A stretch of DNA of 64,000 nt from Intestinibacter bartlettii. Its GTDB lineage: Bacteria; Bacillota; Clostridia; Peptostreptococcales; Peptostreptococcaceae. The notes below the pieces were generated by a model. The model saw nothing but the letters and a program-made list of their open reading frames with translations, did no database searches and was not told the origin of the DNA. The stretch spans positions 620,001 to 684,000 of the forward strand of contig CP102273.1 in assembly GCA_025148965.1 (NCBI GenBank). The letters run 5' to 3'. Made by a program: the position numbers and the translations under genes. Shown one piece after another: positions 30,480 through 38,799 of the stretch (its first letter is position 1; the number at the start of each line of letters is the position of its first letter).

Positions 30480-31307
30480 ATTAAAAATTGCATAGTTATA
30501 AAACTAGATGATTATGATACAGAGGTATCTGTTATAAATAGAAATATGGGAAAAATAAATATAATAGATAATTTTGAAATAGAAATAGGAATAAAACATT
30601 TAATAAGTTTGGAAGCTAAAAAAGAATTTATTAAAATAATAACTTCAAAATTAAATGACTATAAACATCTTAAAGAAATATTTTTTTCAGTTCAAAATGA
30701 AGACGTAATAATTAGAGAATATCCTGAAATCCAAAGAGTAAAAAAGCGAGATTTAGATGGATATGTAAACTTTGAAATTGTTAAGGATATGCCAGTTAAT
30801 ATAGAACACTATGTAATAAAATACAAAGTATTAAATTTGCAAAAAAATATTATGGATATACAGTTAATTTTGTTTCCGAAATATATAGAAAAAATATGTA
30901 CAGAAATAGCACAAAATCTAAATATAAAACGTAAATATCTAAATATGAATTTTGATATAATACAGAAATTAATAGACAAAAAGAAAATAGATTTGGGTCA
31001 TGAGAATTGTATGATTATTGAAAATAAAAGAAATTATATAATATTAAATTCTGTAAAGCAAAGAAAAATTTATACATCAACGGTATTTGAAAAATATGGG
31101 AATGAAGACTATATATTAAGCTTTTTGGAAAAAGATATACACATTTTTTACTATGGAAAAGAAGATAGTTTTATAAAAAATATTAAAGAAAATGAGTTTT
31201 GTGTGGATAAATTAAATCTAAATTTAAAAGTTAATAGTTTAAATAAGGAAGATACTGTGGATAATATTATCAACCAAAACCTAATTAATATAGGAGTTGT
31301 AGTATAA
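30480..31307 (+). CDS. PilM-like pilus assembly protein, apparent ATT start
   Basis: The 275-residue protein sits where PilM is expected (between pilin and PilN/PilO-like genes) and resembles the cytosolic actin-like PilM in secondary-structure pattern (opening CIVIKLDDYDTEVSVINRN), but similarity is low. The perfect ribosome site AGGAGGTGAT (30467-30476) lies seven bases before ATT 30480, while the in-frame ATG at 30447 has no ribosome site. I therefore place the start at ATT. With ATG 30447 the protein has 286 residues. The next gene begins one base after its stop. Confidence 0.7.
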   Translation: MKNCIVIKLDDYDTEVSVINRNMGKINIIDNFEIEIGIKHLISLEAKKEFIKIITSKLNDYKHLKEIFFSVQNEDVIIREYPEIQRVKKRDLDGYVNFEIVKDMPVNIEHYVIKYKVLNLQKNIMDIQLILFPKYIEKICTEIAQNLNIKRKYLNMNFDIIQKLIDKKKIDLGHENCMIIENKRNYIILNSVKQRKIYTSTVFEKYGNEDYILSFLEKDIHIFYYGKEDSFIKNIKENEFCVDKLNLNLKVNSLNKEDTVDNIINQNLINIGVVV

Positions 31308-31308
31308 A

Positions 31309-31764
31309 ATGGTTAAAAGAGGTAAATGTATCAACATTTTTGAGGAAAATAAGAAAAATTTAAATTTATACCAATTGAGTATTTTGATTATATTGTTGAT
31401 AACTTCTATACAAATCGGAAGCAATTCAATAAAATATGCACAACTGAATGACTACATATCAAATAACTCATATAAACAAAATCCACAGGAAGAAGTTGTA
31501 AATGATTTACAAGATGAAAATTCACATACACAACAATCTAACATAAATTTGTCTAAATTAAAAGAGGTAAGTTCAATTATAGGAGAGGAAAAAATACAAA
31601 GTATTGATTTAAATTCTAACGTAATTGAAATGCAAGGTTATTGTAAAAATATAAAAATACTTGAAAAAGTGTCAAATCTAAAAAATATAAAAAAATTTAA
31701 TATTAAAGCTTTAGAAAAAAGTGGTAAGTCAGATGAATATTTTTTTGATATTGAATATAAGTAG
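31309..31764 (+). CDS. PilN-like bitopic membrane protein
   Basis: The 151 residues show a short basic cytosolic tail (with INIFEENKKN, like the PilM-binding motif of PilN), one transmembrane helix (about 25-43), a polar linker rich in Gln and Asn, then a small alpha/beta domain. Size, topology and position after the PilM-like gene fit PilN of the inner-membrane alignment complex. No sequence signature proves it. ATG lies one base after the preceding stop. Confidence 0.65.
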   Translation: MVKRGKCINIFEENKKNLNLYQLSILIILLITSIQIGSNSIKYAQLNDYISNNSYKQNPQEEVVNDLQDENSHTQQSNINLSKLKEVSSIIGEEKIQSIDLNSNVIEMQGYCKNIKILEKVSNLKNIKKFNIKALEKSGKSDEYFFDIEYK

Positions 31765-31774
31765 GAGGATAAAT

Positions 31775-32239
31775 TTGAAGTTATTTAAAGAAAATAAATC
31801 ATTAGGCATTTTATTAATAGTATCTATAATTTATGTAGGTATTACATTTCTATTTATAAATCCACTTAGAATGAAAAATAATGATCTAGAAAAACAGAAA
31901 TCAGAAATATTAACTTTACATCAGCAAAGAAATACTATCAACACCATTTCTAAAAAAGAAAAACAAGTGGAAGATATAATTTTACTTATAGAAAAAAATA
32001 TTGGAAGTATGGTTGATATAACTTCTATAACTAAACAATCTCAACAAACAGAAAATTCAAATCAAACGATATTGGAAGTTAGATTTTCTTCTAATTTAAA
32101 TGATATTTTTAACTTAAATCAGAAACTGAAAGAATTGAATTTGGAGAATTCAATAGAAACTATAAAAGTACAACGAATTCAAACCGAAAGTAATAAGAAG
32201 AGTAAAGTTAACTGTACTATAACATTTAAAGTCGTTTAA
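31775..32239 (+). CDS. PilO-like bitopic membrane protein
   Basis: Starts at TTG seven bases after AGGAGG; a frame extension to 31721 would overlap the previous gene and has no ribosome site. The 154 residues have one transmembrane helix (about 11-29, GILLIVSIIYVGITFLFI), a coiled coil (35-80) and a ferredoxin-like C-terminal domain, the layout of PilO, which pairs with PilN. It ends the core pilus operon. No PilQ is expected in a Gram-positive, and no PilT or PilD is present here. Confidence 0.65.
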   Translation: MKLFKENKSLGILLIVSIIYVGITFLFINPLRMKNNDLEKQKSEILTLHQQRNTINTISKKEKQVEDIILLIEKNIGSMVDITSITKQSQQTENSNQTILEVRFSSNLNDIFNLNQKLKELNLENSIETIKVQRIQTESNKKSKVNCTITFKVV

Positions 32240-32261
32240 AATCTTATAAGAAAAAAATGAA

Positions 32262-32366
32262 TTGATAAATGTAGATGAGTGGACTTATATAAGGGAAAAT
32301 GTAGAACAAATATACGAAAATTTAAAAGGGAAAAAACATCTTCTTATAGAAAAATTATTTAATTGA
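32262..32366 (+). pseudogene. Possible short gene or gene remnant
   Basis: Between the PilO-like gene and the SEC-C gene a frame from TTG encodes about 34 residues (INVDEWTYIRENVEQIYENL, then a basic end) with normal local codon use. There is no Shine-Dalgarno site and no match I recognise. It may be the tail of a decayed gene. Confidence 0.25.
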
Positions 32367-32416
32367 CTAAATCTATATTCATAATTAAAAATCTAAAGAA
32401 GAATGGGGGATTTAAA

Positions 32417-34372
32417 GTGGTAGGAAGAAATGAACTTTGTCCATGTGGTAGTGGCAGAAAATATAAAAAATGCTGCTTAGAAAAAGACAAGGCAAAAGAC
32501 ATTGCTAGAAATAGAATTAAATTGGGCGAAAAACAATTTGATAATGTAATTACAAAGATATCAGAGTCTACAAGTGAGGATTACAAAGCATATAAAAATA
32601 AATGTGAAGTAGACTTTGGTGTTAGTAGCTATGAATTAGAAAATTTAATGAATGTATATTATTTAGTAAACTATAAATACAATAAACAAAGTAGCTTAAT
32701 GATGAACTATTTTAATAAACATAAACAAAATATTAATGATGCTGATGCTGAAATAATTGAAAATACATTAAACTCATATATGAGTGTATATCAAGTTAAG
32801 GAGAAAGATATAAATAAAGTACTTCTGAGAGACATTGTACTAAATGAAGATGTGTATGTGGAGGATATTGATCTTTTCAGTGAATTTAAGGTAGGTGATT
32901 TCTTACTCGCCAGAATAATTCCTGTGGGAAATACTAAGATTTTTGTAGATAAAGTAGTTAAGATAAATGAAAGTAGAAAGACACAAATTAAAAATGATAT
33001 TGATAATAGATTTAAACAGACGAAAAAGAAATGTAAAACAAAAAAACAATGCTTAATAAATAATATCAAATTCATGTATCAAAACTTGATTGAAGTGAGA
33101 AGAGAATACATAGTAGATACTTCGTGTGATGTTGTAGAGGAAAATATAGAAGAAGTATTACATGAATATGTGGAGGAAAATAAACCAAAAGTCGTACAAA
33201 TAGATAATAAAAATAAAAAACAAAAGGAAAAACAAAAAGAATCAAAGTTAACATTAATTCAAAATCGTGAAAAAGAAATAGCTAATAAGGCTTATCAAAA
33301 AGAAAAAATAGATGAAAAGCCAGTTATTGAACATGGTGAAAAAGAAATAATTTTAGAAATTGAAGAACCAATTACACAGACATTAAAAGAAGAAGTTGAA
33401 AAAGAAATAGCTCTTCCGATGGTACAATCAATTGATGAGAAAGTTGTAAAAGAAATTCAACAACCAATTGTTGAACAAGCTAAGAAGGAACTTATAATAG
33501 AAGTGGAGAAACCAATAAAAAATGAAAAAATAGAAGAAAAGACGGTAGATAAATCAAAACCTAGAAAGCAAGTGATGGCTAGAATTTCTAAACATCCAGA
33601 AAGATTTAGAAATAGAAAAAGAAGAAATCAAAGATTAGAAGATAAGTTAAAACAAAGAATAAGAAAAACTAAGAAAATAGAAGGAATGATTGCTGGGTTG
33701 GAATTTATAAGACAGAGAAAATTAATAAAAGACAGAGAATTGGATTTAAAAGAGAGAGAACGACAATTAGATGAAAAGCTTACAAAGAAATCTTTAGAGT
33801 CTCTTAAGAATGAACCCAAAAAAACAGGTGAGAAACAAAATGAAAGGGTGGGGATGAATAAAGATTGCAATGTTGAAGTCGAAGAAAATATTAAAGTAGA
33901 AAATGAGGGACAATCAAGTAATATAGAAGATGTACAAACATATAAAGTAGAACAAATCGAATCGAAAATAGAAAACATATCAATGTCAAAAATGGAACAA
34001 CAAATCGAATCAAAAATAGAAAACAACTTAGTTGCAAAGATGATGGTTCAAGAATTACCAAAAGAGCAAAAGATAGAAATAAAAGATACAAAACAAAGTG
34101 AATGTAAAGATTCACAAGAACAATGCAAGATTTACGGCATTTTAATATCAAAAGTGGAAAATGAATACAAACAACAATGCATAAAAGCATGGAAGAATTT
34201 TAAGAAATTACATAAATCACATACTGGAAGCGAAAGTGGATGGGCAGCAGCAATTGAATATGATGTTAAAAAAGGTATAGATGATAGTGTGACACAAGAA
34301 CAAATTGCTAAAAAATATAATGTAAGTGCAAGAACTTTAGGAAAAAGATATAAAGAATTGAAAATAAGTTAA
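32417..34372 (+). CDS. SEC-C zinc motif protein with long Glu/Lys-rich linker and C-terminal HTH
   Basis: The 651-residue protein starts at GTG seven bases after GGGGG (upstream in-frame starts lack a ribosome site). Residues 3-20 are a SEC-C zinc motif (ELCPCGSGRKYKKCC), as in SecA and other chaperone-linked proteins. The middle (~270-540) is low complexity, full of Glu/Lys, with degenerate repeats (two copies of IESKIEN, and several EEPI/VEKPIK units) and strong coiled-coil character. The last ~80 residues end in a helix-turn-helix (EQIAKKYNVSARTLGKRYKE). I know no named family with this layout. It follows the pilus genes and ends in a strong terminator. Confidence 0.75.
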   Translation: MVGRNELCPCGSGRKYKKCCLEKDKAKDIARNRIKLGEKQFDNVITKISESTSEDYKAYKNKCEVDFGVSSYELENLMNVYYLVNYKYNKQSSLMMNYFNKHKQNINDADAEIIENTLNSYMSVYQVKEKDINKVLLRDIVLNEDVYVEDIDLFSEFKVGDFLLARIIPVGNTKIFVDKVVKINESRKTQIKNDIDNRFKQTKKKCKTKKQCLINNIKFMYQNLIEVRREYIVDTSCDVVEENIEEVLHEYVEENKPKVVQIDNKNKKQKEKQKESKLTLIQNREKEIANKAYQKEKIDEKPVIEHGEKEIILEIEEPITQTLKEEVEKEIALPMVQSIDEKVVKEIQQPIVEQAKKELIIEVEKPIKNEKIEEKTVDKSKPRKQVMARISKHPERFRNRKRRNQRLEDKLKQRIRKTKKIEGMIAGLEFIRQRKLIKDRELDLKERERQLDEKLTKKSLESLKNEPKKTGEKQNERVGMNKDCNVEVEENIKVENEGQSSNIEDVQTYKVEQIESKIENISMSKMEQQIESKIENNLVAKMMVQELPKEQKIEIKDTKQSECKDSQEQCKIYGILISKVENEYKQQCIKAWKNFKKLHKSHTGSESGWAAAIEYDVKKGIDDSVTQEQIAKKYNVSARTLGKRYKELKIS

Positions 34373-34378
34373 AATTAG

Positions 34379-34430
34379 CCCTATAAAGTAGTTAAAGAAT
34401 GGTAATACTACTTTATAGGGTATTTTTTAT
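34379..34430 (+). terminator. Terminator after SEC-C/HTH gene
   Basis: CCCTATAAAGTAGT pairs perfectly with ACTACTTTATAGGG around a 14-base loop, followed by TATTTTTT. Confidence 0.88.
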
Positions 34431-34548
34431 CGAAATTTCTTTGATTTAAAATGAAGAAAATAATAAAATTTATGCAAAAGTCTTTTAATATGCAAAAAAA
34501 ATGATAAAATATAAAAAGAAGTATATTTATAGAGAAAGAGGTATTTTT

Positions 34549-34926
34549 ATGAGTTTTACTTTAGGAAATCCTATTGCAGTATCAACTAATTTTATAAAAT
34601 CAAACCCAGCAGTGCCAGTATATAAAGGTACAGAAGAACCAGAAAATCTATTCGGTGTTATATACCATATAGAAATTGGTTATAATGAAAACAATAAAGA
34701 AAAAATAAAACAATATATAATAATCGACTTTAAGGAGTACGACTTATCTTCAGAAAGCAAACAAGAATTAATAGCTATAGCAAAATCATACTGTGAATCA
34801 AAAAATATATCAGAAGATGATGAATTAGAAATAACTCTTCTAGATAATGAAGAAGTTGAAAACTTCTTAGAAAAAGTATTTAACAATATGAAAGTAATAA
34901 GAGGACTTATAAGTGAAAAACTTTAA
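34549..34926 (+). CDS. Uncharacterised small acidic protein
   Basis: I do not recognise this 125-residue soluble protein (MSFTLGNPIAVSTNFIKSNP at the start). An in-frame ATG at 34501 exists, but ATG 34549 follows AAAGAGG at good spacing. The central part has alternating strand and helix, the C-terminal half is Glu/Asp-rich (ENISEDDELEI-like charge pattern). No membrane segment or catalytic motif is visible. It is a single-gene unit. Confidence 0.7.
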   Translation: MSFTLGNPIAVSTNFIKSNPAVPVYKGTEEPENLFGVIYHIEIGYNENNKEKIKQYIIIDFKEYDLSSESKQELIAIAKSYCESKNISEDDELEITLLDNEEVENFLEKVFNNMKVIRGLISEKL

Positions 34927-34934
34927 CAAATAAA

Positions 34935-34964
34935 AGCGAACTCTAAGAGTTCGCTATATTTTTG
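34935..34964 (+). terminator. Terminator after small acidic protein gene
   Basis: AGCGAACTC/GAGTTCGCT with a three-base loop and ATATTTTT. Confidence 0.88.
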
Positions 34965-35024
34965 AAAATGAATACAAATAGAACGTAATTAATAGGATTT
35001 AATATGAAAGAGGAGGAAGTTTCC

Positions 35025-36623
35025 ATGCTGAGAGTGTCTAATATTAAATTAAATATAGATGACAATAAATCAAAAATAAAAAGCAGTTTATTAAAAAAAT
35101 TAAAAATAAAAGAAACAGATTTAATTAAATACTTTATATACAAAGAATCAGTAGATGCAAGAAAAAAAGGTAAAATAGATTTTGTATATACAGTTGATGT
35201 AGTCGTAAAAAACGAAGATAAACTTATAAAGAAAAAATTAAAGGACGTTGTAGAAATCAAACAAAGAGAATATGTAGGTGTTGAATCTGGTACACAAAAG
35301 CTTCAACACAGACCTGTTGTAATAGGAAGTGGACCAGCAGGATTATTTGCATCTTTAGTTTTAGCACAAAGAGGATATATGCCTATAATGCTTGAAAGAG
35401 GTCTTGATGTAGATAATAGAACAAAAGATATAGATAATTTCTGGGTTGACAGAAAATTTAAAAATAATTCTAATGTTCAGTTTGGAGAAGGTGGAGCGGG
35501 CACTTTTTCTGATGGAAAGTTAACTACTAGAATTAAAGACATAAGATGTAGAAAAGTTTTAACTGAGTTTGTAAATTTTGGGGCACCAGATGAAATTTTA
35601 TATTCAAACAAGCCTCATGTTGGAACAGATATATTAAAAAGTGTAGTAAAAAATATAAGAGAAGAAATTAAAAGACTTGGCGGAACTGTTAAGTTTGATT
35701 CTAAAGTAACCCAAATCAACATAGAAGGTTCAAAAATAAAATCAGTTATAGTTAATGATGAGGAAATGATAGAAACAAATATAGTTGTATTAGCTATAGG
35801 CCATAGTGCAAGAGATACTTATGAAATGTTACATGAAAATGGAATAAAAATAAATCAAAAGCCATTTGCTATAGGTGCTAGAATAGAGCACCCACAAATT
35901 CTTATAAATGAATCTCAATATAAAGAGTTTTATAACCATCCTAGATTAGGTGCTGCTGACTATAAATTGATTGAGCATACTTCTAATGGAAGAACAGCAT
36001 ATACATTCTGTATGTGTCCAGGAGGAACTGTAATTGCATCAGCCTCAGAAGAAGGTGAAGTTGTAACAAATGGTATGAGTGAACATGCTAGGGATAAAGA
36101 AAATGCAAATAGTGCATTCTTAGTAAATGTAAAACCTTCTGATTTCGGAAGTGACCATCCGTTAGCAGGTGTTGAATTCCAAAGAAAATACGAAAGATTA
36201 GCGTTTGAATTAGGTGGAGGAAATTACAATGCACCAGTTCAGTTAGTAGGAGATTTTTTACAGGATAAAGTTACAACAGAGTTAGGTAAAGTTAAACCAT
36301 CATATAAACCAGGATACAAATTTGCAGATTTAAGAGAATGTCTGCCAGATTTCGTATGCGAAACAATGAAAGAAGCTTTACCAAAATTAGATAATAAATT
36401 AAAGGGATTTGCAATGCATGATGCTGTTTTAACTGGCGTAGAGACTAGATCATCTGCTCCTATTAGAATAGTTAGAGATGAAGAAACTCTAGAATCTGTA
36501 AGCTTAGAAAAATTATATCCATGTGGAGAGGGAGCAGGGTATGCCGGTGGTATAGTAACTGCTGCTGTAGATGGTATAAAATGTGCTGAAAAAATAATTG
36601 AAAATTATTCAAAAATACAATAA
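35025..36623 (+). CDS. FAD-dependent oxidoreductase, COG2509-like
   Basis: This 532-residue flavoprotein starts at ATG after GAGGAGG (ATG 35004 is in frame but overlaps the ribosome site). An N-terminal ~85-residue RNA-binding-like domain (SNIKLNIDDNKSKIKSSLLK) precedes the FAD loop VIGSGPAGLFASLVLAQRG. Later come NVQFGEGGAGTFSDGKL, FCMCPGGTVIASASE and a final YPCGEGAGYAGGIVTAAVDG. These fit the widespread predicted NAD-utilising dehydrogenase family with no defined substrate. It forms a single-gene unit. Confidence 0.88.
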   Translation: MLRVSNIKLNIDDNKSKIKSSLLKKLKIKETDLIKYFIYKESVDARKKGKIDFVYTVDVVVKNEDKLIKKKLKDVVEIKQREYVGVESGTQKLQHRPVVIGSGPAGLFASLVLAQRGYMPIMLERGLDVDNRTKDIDNFWVDRKFKNNSNVQFGEGGAGTFSDGKLTTRIKDIRCRKVLTEFVNFGAPDEILYSNKPHVGTDILKSVVKNIREEIKRLGGTVKFDSKVTQINIEGSKIKSVIVNDEEMIETNIVVLAIGHSARDTYEMLHENGIKINQKPFAIGARIEHPQILINESQYKEFYNHPRLGAADYKLIEHTSNGRTAYTFCMCPGGTVIASASEEGEVVTNGMSEHARDKENANSAFLVNVKPSDFGSDHPLAGVEFQRKYERLAFELGGGNYNAPVQLVGDFLQDKVTTELGKVKPSYKPGYKFADLRECLPDFVCETMKEALPKLDNKLKGFAMHDAVLTGVETRSSAPIRIVRDEETLESVSLEKLYPCGEGAGYAGGIVTAAVDGIKCAEKIIENYSKIQ

Positions 36624-36739
36624 GACAAATTAAATTTCAACTTCATGGTAAAAACTAGAATTATATATAAAAATAAGGAAATATATGTAATTTTAATGTT
36701 AAGTTTATATTAAGAAATTAACAAAGCATAAAAAAAGTA

Positions 36740-36767
36740 TTGAAGTTTATATTTATAACATTATAAA
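36740..36767 (+). promoter_or_regulatory. Promoter of Na/Pi cotransporter gene, possible Pho box
   Basis: TTGAAG and TATAAA are spaced by 16 bases, about 70 bases before the GTG start. Just upstream, around 36698-36722, TTAAG repeats at an 11-base interval and is followed by TTAACA, faintly like PhoP direct repeats; that part is speculative. Confidence 0.4.
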
Positions 36768-36836
36768 ATAGACATGTACTTAAATATGAATAGAAGTAGA
36801 ATACAAATATAAATTACTTACTTAAGGAGGAATAAA

Positions 36837-38465
36837 GTGCAAATTGTTATAAGTCTTTTAGGAGGTCTAGGTTTATTTTTATATGGTATGAACCTTATGG
36901 GGGAATCGCTAGAAAAAGTAGCTGGATCGAAAATGAAAAAAATTATTGAACTATTGACGAAAAACATCTTTATGGGTGTTCTTCTTGGAGCTGTTGTAAC
37001 AGCAGTTATACAAAGTTCTAGTGCTACAACAGTAATGGTTGTAGGTTTTGTTAATGCAGGGTTAATGGGTCTTCCACAAGCAGTTGGGGTAATCATGGGT
37101 GCCAATATAGGTACAACAGTAACTGCGCAAATTGTATCGTTTGATTTAACTGGAATGGCACCACTTGCATTAGGAATAGGTATATTATTATATCTGTTTG
37201 CAGGAAATGAAAAATATAAACAAGTTGGAGAAGTGTTTATAGGTTTTGGTCTATTATTTACAGGTATGGAATCAATGAAATTAGCAGTAAGTCCACTGGC
37301 TGAATATAAAGGATTTACAGATTTATTATCTACATTCGGAAGATATCCAATACTAGGTCTTCTTCTTGGATTTGGGATAACAGCTATAATCCAAAGTTCA
37401 TCAGCTGCTATGGGGATGCTTGTAGTTTTAGCATCTCAAGGATTAGTTCCACTTTCATCAGCATTACCTATATTATATGGACAAAATATAGGAACTTGTG
37501 TAACATCATTAATATCAAGTATTGGGGCAAATAAAAATGCTAAAAGAGCAGCAATGATACATTTAATATTTAATATATTAGGAACAATCATATTCTTAAT
37601 CTTATTAAATGGTATAGTTGTCAAATTCGTTGTATCACTTGATCCAGGTAATGTAGCAAGACAAATAGCTAACGTACATACTATATTTAACATAGTTTCA
37701 ACAATTTTATTATTACCATGTAATAAATTAATAGTTAAATTAGCGATGAGAATTGTTCCAGACAAAGAAGATGAGCTTGAAGAAGATGAATCAAGAGTAA
37801 TCAAATATATAGATGACAGAATGATTCAAACTCCACCAATAGCTTTAGCTAGTACGATAAAAGAAGTAGCTAGAATGGGTGAAAAAGCTAGAGATAGTGT
37901 TGATTATGCTATGGAAGGTATATTAGAAGCATCTTCTGAAGGAATTGAGAGATGTTTCAAACAAGAGAAATCAATAAATCAATTACAAAAAACAATATTA
38001 AACTACCTTTTAAAACTATCTAAAGCACCATTAAGTGAAGAAGATAGAGAAACTGTAGACACATTATTCAACACAGTGAATGATATAGAAAGAATCGGTG
38101 ACCATGCTGAAAACTTAGCAGAAATCGCACAATCAGCTATAGATGGTCAAGTTTATTTCTCAGAACAAGGTCAAAATGAAATAAGTGATATGTATAACAA
38201 AGTTATTGCATCTTATAGTTATGCATTAGAATCTATGGTTACATCTGATGTTAATTTAGCTTGTAAAGTTATAAAAATGGAAGAACAAGTTGATATAATG
38301 GAAGAGTCATGTAGAGTAAATCACATGAGAAGATTAAATAATAATCTTTGTAGCATAGATAATGGTATTATCTATTTTGAGATACTAGCAAACTTAGAAA
38401 GAATTTCAGACCATGCAGCAAATATAGCTGAAAAAGTTATACAACAAAAAACAAACGACAAATAA
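36837..38465 (+). CDS. Na+/phosphate cotransporter with C-terminal PhoU domain
   Basis: The 542-residue protein has two inverted Na/Pi repeats, each with the QSSSA signature (VIQSSSATTVMVVGF near 62 and IIQSSSAAMGMLVVL near 185), about nine hydrophobic segments to residue ~305, then a cytosolic PhoU-like helical domain (335-540, with NDIERIGDHAENLAEIA and NLERISDHAANIAEKV). It imports phosphate with sodium, and the PhoU part is thought to sense phosphate status. The start is GTG six bases after AAGGAGG. Confidence 0.94.
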   Translation: MQIVISLLGGLGLFLYGMNLMGESLEKVAGSKMKKIIELLTKNIFMGVLLGAVVTAVIQSSSATTVMVVGFVNAGLMGLPQAVGVIMGANIGTTVTAQIVSFDLTGMAPLALGIGILLYLFAGNEKYKQVGEVFIGFGLLFTGMESMKLAVSPLAEYKGFTDLLSTFGRYPILGLLLGFGITAIIQSSSAAMGMLVVLASQGLVPLSSALPILYGQNIGTCVTSLISSIGANKNAKRAAMIHLIFNILGTIIFLILLNGIVVKFVVSLDPGNVARQIANVHTIFNIVSTILLLPCNKLIVKLAMRIVPDKEDELEEDESRVIKYIDDRMIQTPPIALASTIKEVARMGEKARDSVDYAMEGILEASSEGIERCFKQEKSINQLQKTILNYLLKLSKAPLSEEDRETVDTLFNTVNDIERIGDHAENLAEIAQSAIDGQVYFSEQGQNEISDMYNKVIASYSYALESMVTSDVNLACKVIKMEEQVDIMEESCRVNHMRRLNNNLCSIDNGIIYFEILANLERISDHAANIAEKVIQQKTNDK

Positions 38466-38483
38466 TTAAATTTTATATAAAAT

Positions 38484-38533
38484 AAAAAACGCCTTGAATT
38501 ATAGAAAAATCTATTTTTCAAGGTGTTTTTTTA
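38484..38533 (+). terminator. Terminator after Na/Pi cotransporter gene
   Basis: AAAAACGCCTTGAA pairs with TTCAAGGTGTTTTT (one G-U), followed by Ts. Confidence 0.85.
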
Positions 38534-38799
38534 TATCATATAATAAATTATAATAAACCGAATGCTTTTTGAAATTCTTTGTATCATAAATAGGAAAAAT
38601 ATATCATTTGTAATTACATAATATTATGTGATATCGTTTTCAAAGACACATAAATAATTTTACTATCGATAATTTTATAAATGAAAAAAAATAATATATT
38701 TTTGATATTTTTTATATATAAGATGTATGGTATAATTTAGGTGATTAGAAGATTAAAATGTAAATAATAAATAACTTTAAAAAGAGAGGGATAACAGGA
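38534..38799 (+). promoter_or_regulatory. Leader region of pgi with a perfect palindrome
   Basis: AT-rich region without a gene. It holds a perfect 14-base palindrome ACATAATATTATGT at 38616-38629 and a strong TATAAT at 38731-38736 (the nearest TTGATA is 23 bases upstream, too far for a standard -35). The palindrome lies about 100 bases before the -10 and could be an operator. Confidence 0.35.

Noticed and set aside
33628-34190. Long minus-strand open frames opposite the SEC-C/HTH gene
   Set aside because: They mirror the Glu/Lys-rich repeats as Phe/Leu/Ser-rich peptides without ribosome sites; the plus-strand gene explains them.
36698-36722. PhoP box before the Na/Pi gene
   Set aside because: Only two TTAAG repeats have the right 11-base phasing and the third is off by three, so it was kept merely as a remark.
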